Source: Pomacea canaliculata
Taxonomy: Eukaryota > Mollusca > Gastropoda > Architaenioglossa > Ampullariidae
Direction of reading: 5' to 3'
Assembly (NCBI RefSeq): GCF_003073045.1
Contig: NC_037596.1
Coordinates: 6,653,416-6,717,415 of the forward strand
Length of the DNA: 64,000 bases
Part shown: piece after piece, positions 12,801 through 24,159 of the stretch
How the letters are laid out: every line of letters starts with the position of its first letter
Numbering within the stretch: the first letter of the stretch is position 1
Made by a program: the position numbers and the translations under genes
The notes under the pieces: generated by a model
What the model saw: the letters and a program-made list of their open reading frames with translations, nothing else
What the model was told of the DNA's origin: nothing
Database searches by the model: none

Positions 12801-14118
12801 TGTCAGTGAATGCGTGTGTATGCATAGGTCTATGTCTTAATGTGTTTGTAGTGTAAGCTATGTGTGTCATTTGATACTTGTGTATGCATGTGTGTGTTTA
12901 CAATGCAAGTCTATAAGTGTAATTTGATATATTTGTATCCGCATATACCTGAGGGTATGTGCATCTAAAATGTGTGTGTGGTGGGTGGGGGGGTGAGGGA
13001 TGTCTATATGTGAGTGTAAGACAAAAGACATATTGAACAGTTGGTGAAAAGCTGTAGCCTCACATTGGCTGTACCCTTCAAAAAAGCATCAATCACACAC
13101 AAAAACACATGTAAAAATACAATCATATAGCATTCAGATCCTCACCTACTCAACATCCTGTCAAACACTATACCTTCATCAAACATTACTGTGACTCTTT
13201 ATATTCATATGTGTGTCTTGGCTGCTTTCCTGTGTAAAAAGATATACTTTTGTGGGTTTTTAAAAAATACTAAACACTATGTCTCATGGACAAGGTTTGT
13301 GATGAGTAGCTAAACAATACCTGATACATTCAAGATAGGGTGGCCTGATTTGAAGACGAATGATACAACTATAAGATGAAACATGAGAGCAAATTAAATG
13401 CATGCTTCACTGTGGAAGCACTTGTTATAAGGTGTTGTAAAAAGGTGAAAGGTCCCCTGGCATACAGAAGCCCATCCCAAAGACCTACAGTTTTAATAAA
13501 ACTATGTGGAGGTAGCATTACTCATTCAAGCACTTTTATTAGCAAAATTATTGCGGCTACATAGCTGTTAGCAATTTGTTTTTTCTTAAAGTCATTATTT
13601 TCCATTCTCTGCCCAAGTACATATTCAGAGGGGAGTAAGGCAAATAGTAGTTATGGCCCAGAAATTGCTGATGTGTCATTTTTATCATACTGTCATTAAA
13701 ACTTTAAATAAAAGACTTTTGATTTTAGTTATTTTTTTGGTTTTACTTGGAGGTCATCAGCTCTTGCGATAAAACTGGCAGTCGTCTACAGAGCTTTTGA
13801 AGGTCCATACAGCTTGATGTAAATGTGTTGTTTTCTGTTCATGGCCAGGTAATATTCGCACAGCTATAGTCTAAGAGTTTTTAATGGAAGTAAGGAACTT
13901 GAAACATACTGTGATGATTTAAATTGACTTGCAATGCGGATAAGAAATGATAAAAATATTGTATTATTTTCGTGTCGTCATTATTTCTAACATCTATTTT
14001 GTATATAAAATAGCAAGTGTGTTATAATCTTAAAATCAAGAGACCAACCTGAAGGTAAGATATAATAAATGAGTGCCACAGATCCAAGCTGAGTCACTAA
14101 GTTTTCAGAAGGCATCAT
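6760..14118 (-). CDS. Gene A: type I membrane protein with one ten-Cys domain
   Basis: Three exons on the minus strand. Signal exon 14118 to 14049 (two adjacent ATGs; core GSVALIYYILPS, then CCTTCAG/GTTGGT, phase 1). Domain exon 7709 to 7332 (378 nt, phase 1-1, acceptor TTATGTTGCAG). TM exon 6870 to 6760 (acceptor TTGACAG, phase 1 donor GTACGT), with a short stalk, about 24 hydrophobic residues and a basic RK stop-transfer. Joining signal to domain gives V at the junction, as in genes B and C. The domain has all ten cysteines of the family signature plus the INRTA sequon. The first intron is 6.3 kb against 0.64 kb in gene B; it is filled by a tandem duplication and mobile elements. The signal exon is the least certain part because its hydrophobic core is weak. 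Cytoplasmic exons are not found. Function is unknown; surface receptor or ligand-binding protein is inferred. Confidence 0.6.
7332..7709 (-). CDS. Gene A exon 2: ten-Cys domain
   Basis: Encodes 126 residues starting LLIGVDFSCPPYF and ending SCKNISF. Cysteine spacing is C-x12-C-x11-C-x16-C-x9-C-x10-C-W-C-x27-C-x2-C-x14-C. The third gap is four residues shorter than in B, C and E. Both splice sites are canonical. Confidence 0.85.
7921..8155 (-). mobile_element. tRNA-derived SINE inside the gene A intron
   Basis: On the minus strand, beginning near 8155, TAGTGTAGTGGTTAAAACACT looks like a tRNA A box and GGTTCCGATCTTG like a B box. The body runs to about 7921. It encodes no protein. Antisense or sense to gene A it is intronic only. 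Confidence 0.65.
8870..10795. repeat. Imperfect tandem duplication, copy 1
   Basis: Matches 11950-13680 in the same order and orientation, starting at the shared AAGCACCAA.TAA.TACATGCA block and ending at CAGAAATTGCTGATG. Most of the pair is roughly 85-90% identical by eye with small indels; one part is nearly identical. It carries a hAT-type MITE (9474-9785) absent from copy 2, and TGTG-rich simple sequence around 9900-10090. Confidence 0.85.
9474..9785. mobile_element. Non-autonomous hAT-type element (MITE)
   Basis: Left end CAGTGGTTCTCAAAGT, right end CCGCGGATCACTGG, both typical of hAT relics. GCGGACCAC occurs near both ends. The direct repeat gtaactacctag lies immediately outside both ends (9462-9473 and 9786-9797). 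Copy 2 of the surrounding duplication has a single version of that site (about 12713-12724), so the 312 bp look like an insertion. The 12-bp repeat is longer than the usual 8-bp hAT duplication, so exact termini are uncertain. No transposase is present. Confidence 0.7.
10799..11230. repeat. Pair of ~120-bp direct repeats between the duplication copies
   Basis: 10799-10925 and 11109-11225 are about 85% alike, sharing CCCTCGCTAAAAGG, ACACCTTACCTTA and TTAGTGCCA blocks. The 180 bp between them are unique in this window. The unit is not seen elsewhere here. Its class is unknown. Confidence 0.65.
11950..13680. repeat. Imperfect tandem duplication, copy 2
   Basis: Partner of 8870-10795. It lacks the hAT MITE but has about 100 bp extra at 12085-12190 and about 60 bp extra near 12655-12712. 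The part 13113-13525 is almost identical to 10213-10625, much closer than the rest. Short ORFs in it, such as 13376-13564, come from that shared block and have no recognisable protein character. Confidence 0.85.
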
Positions 14119-14119
14119 T

Positions 14120-17100
14120 CACGCGGAAAATGTGTGCAAGATGGCTGCATATGCTCGAACAGACACATAATATTTAAACATAACAATTCCACTAAAGTAA
14201 TAAAAAGTGTTTGAATAGTCTACTTTGATAGAATTTCACAAAATCAATGTATTTAAAAAAAATTTGATTGATGCTGAATGATATAATGATAAATAATTTC
14301 TTGTCGAATTTTGTTGTGCGGATTGATTCGTCATATAAAGTTCGTGACGAAGAGAGTTGTATCTGCACTGATTGTAACAATAGTGTCGATTCTCTAATTT
14401 TATTCCTTAACCTGTGAGAAGTGTTGTAAAATTGTAGCAAAGATTGTCGGTTAAATAAAGAGTGCACAACTCGTTTGAGAAGGTAAATGTTGGTGCATCT
14501 TATTTTGTATTCACATGACTTTTAACAAAAGATATTGCTATAGACCCGTTGCGTGACGTCACTATGCATGGAGGACAGCGTTTACATGCTTTCAATTCTT
14601 TCATCGTGAAGGTGCTTTTAGCAAAAACAAGGTGCTCCACAATATTGTGGTGCACGGCAAGTCGTCGTGGTCGATGGATAATAGGTGTTTTGGCAGTTAG
14701 TGTGGGTCAGTACTGTCGATTGCATTTCTTTTTGCTTCGTATAGACTTTACCTACACGACACCGGTTGTGGTACAGCCGAAGTTTCTTTCTTGTCCATAC
14801 TGTCGAGAAAACAGCGCAAATACCGAGAGCTCTGAGTACTTCAATGGCATGCACGAGGCTTGTTCGTCCGCCAGCTGAGTGACGCCCTTAAATTGTGTAT
14901 CGCATGTGAAACGCATCGTGCCGGATCTCTTTGAAATGTATACAAGAAGCTCGTACATTACATACTAGGGTTTTTTTTTTTAACGGGGTCATATTTGCAG
15001 AGAAGCCATGCGAAAACTGACAGAGTGGCTGAAACGGCTTTACTATAAATTCAGAAAATGTATAAACTCGTTACATTTTACTTGTTTAGCATCAGAATCA
15101 AGGCCGAAATTCATGTTTGTCCGAAAATTACCGGTAGCGTCAACTACATCAGCTCTTTACAAAATTTTGATCCATGTATTCATACGCATGACCTTGAACT
15201 CTCACACGCAGTACAACCGCGGACTTGTGTAACCGGAAGAAGTACGAGCATTTCACTCGCTCTCATCACTAAAACTATCTCTGAAAGGTGTCGCTAGGCA
15301 CTAAACTGCGCTTACTGACGTGTTTCACATGACATATTACAGTCACTTATGGCTATGTCCTGTGCTACGTGTATTGTCGACCTAACGTGGTCCTGACTCG
15401 GGCCCCCGATAGGATATGTGACTAGACATTCTAATGTCACCAGTGAAAAATGACACTTTTTCTAAAACTTATTTTTTTAAAATGTGTTAAAGTGTACTGT
15501 TCTTGGAAGTTATGTTTTTAGCTTTTAAATGATTTATTATTTTTTTAAACACAGTTTGCTAGAGGGAGGGGTTACATCGACAAACACAAGAGTTAAAGGG
15601 GGTATAATAGTTGGTAATAGCTGTGGAGAACATTCATAGTTTTTATATAAATATATAAGCAGAGATTTATTGATCAGACTTAATAGTTGACCTGGTGAGT
15701 TGCTGGAAAAAAAAAGAATTGAAGGCCATTCTTCAGAAACTATTTTATCTGTAATGGTGAGCGTTCATTAACTTGATAAGATGTCTGGGCTGGGGTGATA
15801 CAGTCATCTGGTGAATCAATGAAGCATCCTGTAAAGACGTAAAAGTATAAATGCAGAATGTTGTGTTGTATGAAATAAGCTGCCCTGCTGAATGCAGTAA
15901 TATTCTCCCCTACAAAAAGAAAAAAAAAAGTCAGACACATATTTACGTCACATATGTGTTAATCTTTAGTAAACAAACCTGAAAGAAACTACTTAATATT
16001 TAATGCTAACGAATTTAAAAAAACTAATACTTGGAAGAACTGTTACTTACTAGACATCTTCATGGTTCAGAGTTTCTGGCTCATCCACTGAGTAAGCACT
16101 GGTTTTTGACTGCATATATATTTACTTAATTCTATTTGTATATACACACCAATGAACTACAGAGCTATCGCATGTTTGCGCCTCCCTCCAGCTTCATGTC
16201 TTTAGCAGAACGCTATTGAATGAGAAAGTTTGGCTATATAATGAAATATAGTTCCTGGATTGCAAGGGGTCACCAGAAAGCCTCCCCACATTTGAAAAGC
16301 GACGGAGAATCTTGCATGTCTGTCAACAAGACCTGGCAAATGTACACACCTACCGTGTAACCTTTTTAAAACACGCTCAACCCGCAGGTGAATTCCTAGA
16401 AAAGCGATCGTACCACTCCTATCTCGTTATTTTAGCTGTTGAGCACTAGTCATTCAAAGGTGAAAAATTTTAAATCAGGAGGCGTTACCTGTAGATTTTT
16501 TCTTCTACACTTTAACTGACCTCTACCGTTCGTTTTCAAATCAAGGATGTTATTTAAGTCAAAATAAAAAGTTATTGTATATAGTAATGAGAACAAGTGT
16601 ATGAAGGCTATTGTCCAGACCCATACCCCTATCTGCTTACTTTACTGACAACTATTCTGCTACCTCCCAGATTTGGATACCTGCCAAATCTGTCTTGGAA
16701 CCGACTCGTAATATGCTTACAAGTGTTTTATAATTATTGGAAAACTATCTTGTGCTGAACTTAGCCAAATCATTTAAAATAAATTATATATTTATCTAGA
16801 CCTCTAAAACCAGCTGAGGACTTTTTTGTTTTGGTTTTGTAACGATCACCTTTCTCTCCACCACATTCCTGTTGAGTCTTTCCCACGCAGGTCGTGTTTC
16901 TCTGTATGCTCGTCAACAAAAGCAGTAAGGCGTGGAGGGCTATAAAAGGTTACAAAAAAAAGTAGACTGGTATGTGTGAAGATGTGAGTGCTTTCGTCCT
17001 TGTGGTGACAAACCTTCGATAATGACTTGGGTACATATATACATTACACGCGGTCTGTACAATGGCTAGCTGTAGGCTGCAAGGGTGAACAAATCAGTCA

Positions 17101-17330
17101 GCTCCTATTGCTTTTTCTGAAACAGAAATGTTTATGTTGTGATTTGCTTTCTGCGAACAGAGTTATTTGATATTTGAGTTATTTATTTGGTTGGTCGAGT
17201 AAGAGAAATAAAGAAAGAATGAAAGGAGAAGAAGAAAAGGGGAAAACAAAAAGAATACTAAGAAATAAGAAAATGTTTCATTAGGCACATAAACTACAGG
17301 CTCAAACCATATTAATGTGATGTACATAGT
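14120..17330. other. Intergenic region upstream of gene A
   Basis: Mostly unique AT-rich DNA 5' of the gene A signal exon on the minus strand. The part 16340-16470 has a diverged relative at 19830-19960. A possible phase-1 minus-strand exon remnant ends at a stop near 15750 (see findings). No confident gene. Confidence 0.4.
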
Positions 17331-17536
17331 TAAGGTGACCAGACGTTTCGAGGGCGAAAGCGGGACACGTGCCGATGATGGTGTCGTCACCGTCACAGAA
17401 CGCCGAAAAAAGTGATTTTTAAAAACAACCGGAACATTTGATGGACTTGCCAGAAAGCCAGAAAGCGGGACATTGGGCGTCCAGCCCGATTAGCAGGCGG
17501 GACACGAGGTCAAAAGCGGGACGTCTGGTCACCTTA
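17331..17536. mobile_element. Short TIR element (MITE), copy 1
   Basis: Begins TAAGGTGACCAGACGT and ends with the perfect inverted complement. 206 bp, no ORF of note. Interior holds repeated GCGGGACA motifs. It is nearly the same as 18273-18498 but lacks about 20 bp near the right end. I do not assign the superfamily; the ends alone do not settle it. Confidence 0.8.
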
Positions 17537-17544
17537 TATGTAGA

Positions 17545-17645
17545 ACTACAGGCCACAGCACCAGAACTAGAACTACAGTCTACAGGCCACACAGTACAAG
17601 AACTAGAACTACAGGCCACACAGTACAAGAACTACAGGCCGCAGC
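17545..17645. repeat. Short minisatellite of CTACAGGCCACA-type units
   Basis: About three imperfect units built from GAACTAGAACTACAG and GGCCACACAGTACAA, directly right of the first TIR element. Confidence 0.7.
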
Positions 17646-18122
17646 ACAAATTCACTTTCATCAAGGAAACGAGCAGACCATGGATGTGTATACAAGAATA
17701 CTATGTAATACAAGTTCGTGAGCAGACGATGCGAGCTCTATGGTCTGTTGTGTTTTCAGGTTCTAAATCGTGGAAGTGGAGACCGGAGGATATTTGCCAA
17801 AAAAGAAAGAAATAGAAAGTAGTTGAGTAACAAATTTATTGTAAGGTCTGTTCTTGACTTTCACAATTTTATTGCGGCTCTGGATATTAAACTGCGACCG
17901 CGACAGACCCAGTTGGTCTAGGAAAACAGCCAACAGTCCAGAGATATACATGTCCGTAATTATGTAACTTTTGATTCATCCCATTTCTCTCTCTCACACA
18001 CACACACGCACGCACACACGCACACTGCACTGATCTACAAACACACTATATAGCCTTTCGTTTGCCTGAAAGATCTCGGCAGCAAAGCTTATTCCATGAA
18101 CTACATTTCTACAGAACGTCGA

Positions 18123-18272
18123 TCATCACCACAGACATCATGGACGTCTGCTGTCATCACCACAGACATCATACACGTCTGCTGTCATCACCACAGACAT
18201 CATGGACGTCTGCTGTCATCCCCACAGACATCATACACGTCTGCTGTCATCACCACAGACATCATACACGTC
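18123..18272. repeat. 31-bp minisatellite with alternating variants
   Basis: About four and a half head-to-tail 31-bp units of the form CATCAT(GGA or ACA)CGTCTGCTGTCATCACCACAGA. GGA and ACA variants alternate before the last unit, hinting at a 62-bp higher-order unit. It abuts the second TIR element at 18273. Confidence 0.85.
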
Positions 18273-18498
18273 TAAGGTGACCAGACGTTTCTGGGGCGAA
18301 AGCGGGACACGTGCCGATGATGGTGTCGTCACCGTCAAAAAACGCCGAAAAAAGTGATTTTTAAAGACAATCGGGACATTTGATGGACTTGCCAGAAAGC
18401 CAGAAAGCGGGACATTGGGCGTCCCGCCCGATATTCAGGCGGGACACGAGGTCAAAATCGGGACTGTCCCGGCAAAAGCGGGACGTCTGGTCACCTTA
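18273..18498. mobile_element. Short TIR element (MITE), copy 2
   Basis: Same family and same orientation as 17331-17536, with TAAGGTGACCAGACGT ends. At 226 bp it is the longer copy; it includes a CGGGACTGTCCCGGCAAAAG segment that copy 1 lacks. Internal identity is about 95% by eye. Confidence 0.8.
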
Positions 18499-21129
18499 AC
18501 ATAGTAAATCATTAATGCACTTTCCTAACTAAAGTACAAGCAAGTGTATACACATGCGATACAAGTTCACGTGAAATAAAGCTTACTGACTCATTTTACA
18601 CCCCAGTGGTTTCCTTGCAGCTCATGTGTTGTGAATTTTAACTTACATTAGTTATAAAAATGTAGCCATAAGAACAACAATATAATTATAGGAAAAAAAT
18701 ACATATCGCCAACTCTTGTAACATGAACTAAAAGTAGGCACACACACACACACAAGCATTCATACAAATACTCTCACACACGACGTCCATATTGACTGTT
18801 CTCCTCAAGCGGTAACTCATATTTCAAGCCACTGGAATGTCGATTTATTCAAGAATTAAGTGAGTCGTGTGAGAAGAAGTCGAAATCTTGAAAACACGTC
18901 AGCCTTCAGTTCCCGCTTTAAAGTTAAATGTTGGCTTTTCCAGTATTTAGTTAATGTTTAAGACAAAGCATACAAGTAGAATTTGAACTACTGCACGATA
19001 ATGAACTAACTTTCCGAAGTGTCTGATTTTCCTGTCTGTTCCCGTTTGGAAACTCTAATAAACAATCATAACGAGTCTCATCGTTTTTTTACGGTAACCC
19101 AGGTGCGCAAAACTCCTTTAGTCCAAGGTCTCTGCCACCCATTCTAGTCACGGGAAAACACTCTCGAGGACTTGTTTACTTGAAATTCACTGTGAATTCA
19201 TAAGGGTTTTTTTTCCACTTCCAATATGGCTGACGTATCTTGAATGTAGGTGAATAAAACTTAGTGACCCTAAGTTGTAATGGTAATCTAAAACCAAGCA
19301 TGTTGTCATAAAGTATTTCTAGTTCAGTAGTGTCAACATTATAACAATAATAAAGATAAACCCCGTTTACAGGCACAAGATTAGAAAAAAAGAATATTTT
19401 GATCAAAGTGTACCTCAGTAGGATTTCTAATTATAACATGAAATATGAACTTCAATTGTAATGAATGTTTTAAGGTTATAGCTTTTATTCGGAGATACTA
19501 ATGGCAAGTGACAGATTTAGTGCTAGATAGGTGAGTTTCCGGAAGCCTGCTGTACACTTTGGCAAATGGCATGTACACACAAACAGTTTCCCTAATCAAG
19601 ATTTGGGATTACGGAGGCACGGCCTACAAAAAAGCTCGTCTGACTTCTGGCCAAGTCAATCACCAGCTGTGGTAACATTCTTCCTCACATAAATAAAATA
19701 CAGCTACATTGATGAGTCACGTGATTTCTATTTGTCTTCAGCAAATAGACCTGAGAAAGGAACGATTCCATTGAACATTAACAGTTAGATCCTCGTGCGT
19801 GTAATGACTGTTATGCAGTGTCAACAACACACAGATGCACACACCTACCGTGTCACGTTTTTATAACACGCTCAATCCTCACGCGAAGTCATAAAAGATC
19901 ATGCTACTCTTGTCTTGTCACTCTAGCTGTTCGTCCTGGATTATATTCACTGAAAGGTTTACATTTTGGCACAAATAAGCGGTAATAATGGATCTTCATA
20001 ACACTCTGGCCGAACTTTACCTCTTGCCTTCCATTGAAAATGGTTTGAAGGCAATGACGGAACGCAGGTTATTCTGTGAGGTAATTAAAACAGTGAGCGA
20101 GTGTTAACGACCCTCCTTGTCCTTCTGCGGCTCAAGTACTTGGAATAGCTGCGGAATTGCTACATGCTTCCAATCTTTAAACGTATTTCTTTCGAAACAC
20201 CAACTATAACTCATTCATCATTTTGTCTTTTCTCCCGCACACTCCTATTTCTTCATTCCTTCATGTCCTTGTATTGCTAACCGGTTCGTGTTCGTGTATA
20301 TTGTTCTTGTTTGTACTCGGTTGTAATTACATTACCAGGCCTCCTTTCCCACTGCCCCATGTCTCTTGTGAAACGCATCGAGCTCGTCCCTGTGTGGGGA
20401 AATACGCTTTACAAATTACATTATTAATTTAATGTATTATATTACTTATAATTAGAAACCCTGCTGAGGTTTCTTAAGATGTTCTCCTTTTGATCTTGCG
20501 CCTTCAAATAAATAGGTATTTATTTATCGGTGTTATAATACGTATATTACTTCTATTGAATACTTTATGACATGGTTTTAGATTACAAGGTTAAAGCTTT
20601 TATTTGGCGATAGTAATGACAAGTGACAGATGTGGTGCAGTCTTCAACAGACGGCTATTGTTAAATCATTGTAGGTGCAGTTGTAAAGATATTTTTTTTT
20701 CGAAATGCTCTGGACCAGATCCGATTAAATGTATTGTAGCATTAACTGCACCGATTACTTGTAAGGACACACCGACAGAAGAAAATGGGTATCAGGTGCA
20801 TAACACGCCGCTGTTTTCTAGTTAGATGGATAAATGGTTAAGTAGGAAACGCTTGGCTGACAGCTACTGGGCAATCATTCATCTAGAACTTTTTTAACTG
20901 TTGCGTACTAGGGCCCCAAAATGCCGAAAACATTTTTCCCTGGAGACTTCATGTGTGTGTTATTTGAAAGGAATTTATATCCTTCCACAAAATAGATAAA
21001 AATTTATCCCTTTTGGTAATATATCTTTTGCAGTCAACTTTAAAGACACAAAATCAACTCAAAACGTAGGGAAAAAAATTAAACATTTAAATGCTGCATA
21101 TCAAATTAATGAAATTCTGCTTTTGGATC

Positions 21130-21167
<38 letters not shown>

Positions 21168-24159
21168 TCAACTGTTGATTATGTTCAGAGAGGCAAAAGT
21201 TACGTATCCGGCGTAGTGAAATCAATATATATATATCAGTCTTCTAATTTGAAAGGGTATGCGAATAACAAAATCATATTTTCGTCTATTTTATTTCCTG
21301 AAAATGTCTTTGTAGGTCTGAATCGTGCACAAGACGAGGGGATGGGGCAAAGGATGTTTTAAACAGAGCCCGCAGCTAAACTTGTATCACAGCAAAGCAG
21401 GTAAGAGATGACTACTCACCGTGCGAAGGACTTCGTGACAACCAAGGTGCAAAGGCTGACAGAGCTCCGTGCTGCACTAACATCGTCACTTTTCATCAGA
21501 CAATCACAACCTAGTTTTCTATCTCATCATTTGAGTGTCCTTTCCAGGCTACCTGATCTTACGTGTGAGTCTCAATGGCTCTCCTCCCTTCCTTGCCCCT
21601 CTCAATATTAAGTAAGCATTGCTGATTTAAATATAGGCACAATCTTTCCAGGAAGTAAGAATGTTTTTTAAATGACATTTTGCAAACCAGTTAGCAATTC
21701 AAAGCCTTCTGTGTATATATATATATCTACAAATACTAAAGCGTGCGTGTGCGCGCTTACAAACATAGAGAACTTTTGTCACCCGACCGGTGCCATTAAA
21801 TAAGTGAGTGACAGGGTAGAATTACGATATACGTGTCAATTATCTACAGGTATTTGACGATCCACACATAAACATGTCACTTGCTGGATCAGTGTGGTTC
21901 AGGAAGTCTGCTGTACACTTTGATATAGTTTAGCACAGTCCGGTGTTGTAACAAATCTGCCCATTGCGACATATCAGCTCTTCCTCCCTCTCGGGCACTG
22001 AACACCTTTCCTCTCTGAAAAAAACCTCATTACATAGTACTCTGCAACTGGCAAGTAAAAAGTTGCTAAATACCAATGCAGTAAATGGTAAGTACATACA
22101 AACAGTTTCCTGAATTAAAGTTTATGAATACGGAGGCATGGCCTATACAAAAGCAAGTCTGACTTCTTGCCAAGTCACTCACAGCTATGAGCTAAACTGT
22201 CATGACGTGTTTAAAAAAATATGCACTCGGCCAACCATCGAGAGACCTTTGGTGGCATTATTTTTGTTCTCTCTCTCACACACACACACAGGCACACAAA
22301 CTGACACATACACGCCCGGAACTCCCTCTCCTCCCACACAAACTCTCTCTCTCCCTCACACATGCGCGCGCACGCACACACACATACGGAGGCCATTCTT
22401 TTGTTTGAACAATATCATAACCTCTCGATTGTTTGCAGAAGTACATTTTTGTAAAAGCTAATAAAGTTTGAAAGCATAATAACTGACCAAATAAGTTTTT
22501 TTTCTCTTTGATTTGTTAATACGATATAATTGTTTTAACTTGTTTTAAGTATTGCTTAGTAAAAAGTAAATTTGAGTTAATTACAAGATAATCACTAATG
22601 AGCTGAAGATAATGTTCTGTCAATTATTGTATTTAAAATATTTCGTGCTTTTATTACAAGTGATAAAGTAAGAGAGAAAAGTGAAATATCCAATATTCAG
22701 AACCATGGGTGTAACATATGTATAATTGTGTTTACTTACCACCTTTCTCAGATAAATTTATGTTCTCATACAGCTCACCACACTGTTTCTCACCTGTTCA
22801 CCTCCACAGCCTAGAACACTATGACAGCCCACTTCGCGACTTTTAGTGAACAACAAGCCTAGACCTGCTGAGGTCCCCCGCAAGTCATCATGGGAGATAT
22901 AAAATTATCTATATTAACAACCCTCTTGACTGTCGGCTGTCCTCAGCACATGTACCTGTCACACCGGTATCTCTACTTACCTGAGCTCGATAACACAACA
23001 CAGTATACACATGCACTTGATTAAACTGTCGCTTCTTCTCTCTGCCCACTTCTACAATTAACAGTATGTCCTTTAGTCCTTGTGTCTTACACATGATGTG
23101 TTTGTTTTATCTCTTTCATTGTTTTCCGATTGTTTTTTTTTTCTGATAAAGGTTACTAATAGTTCATTGAATATGATAATATTTTTCAGTATGTGCAGTA
23201 GTATTATAAATCATTCTACGTGTATAAACAGAAAACATAACTATTTAATGGCATTGCTGGGTCAAACTATCTTTAACACATGGTGATTTGTTTTCACCTG
23301 TGTTTTCTGTAAATAAAGTACTTGTGTTTTGTAATGTGTGTGTATGTGTGCTTGAGCGCATGCCTGCGTGTGTGTGTCTCCTTGATACGCAGGAATGTAA
23401 TAAAGCTGTGTGTGCGTGTGTGCGCAGTGCACGTGCATTTTTGCAATGAACTAAAAGACTAGTCATAAAACTAGAGCGTCCGCCAACCTGATATCTACCC
23501 TCAGGCCGATCGTCAGCTACAGTAAATAACGCCGACACTTCAAGGCCATTCATGAAGGGTTTTTTTTTCTTTATTCCTTTATCTAGAAGGTATAAAAATC
23601 TTGACAAAACAACCCGAAACGGGGGACGAGTGGCTTTGTTGATCGGTTTTACTAAGACGATTATTCTATCGCTCGTTACGACGACTTCGGTTTTTACGGG
23701 TACGTGGACTTGAGTCTCGTCCCAGCATGCCTGTGTCTCTCGGTGGCACCAGTCCTCTGAGATCGCCGCTTTGCTTCTTCACTGGCCGAATGTCGCAGTC
23801 TTACTCAAACTGTTTCAAAATATTTTCTGTGTCTTTGTCACAGAGGTTACATGAGGGTAAACAGGGGGTGGCGGAACCAAACCTGGTGCATGACTTACAT
23901 GGTTTTATATTTAGAAAGTGCGAAAGAAAAGGGGAATTTTTTAATTGTCTGGCCAGCGCTTCACTTCCCAAGTAGACATGGCAAGTGGAGGGACATTGCT
24001 TGTAGGGTGGGAGGGGGAGGTTACGTCTGACTAGAAAGGTGTGATGTTCATTCTTCTTGAGTATTTCGAATTTTTTAGTATGTTGAATTTTCCATCTATT
24101 CTTTTAAATATACAGATGAGTGTTAGTAATTTGTCTTTTTGTTGTTGTTGTGTCTTTCA

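Noticed and set aside
19989-20107. Short ORF MDLHNTLAELYLLPSIENGL with a GTAATT after it
   Set aside because: No hydrophobic signal, no following exon in phase, no homolog in the window.
22138-22461. ORF rich in His-Thr
   Set aside because: Translation of a CA/CT microsatellite.
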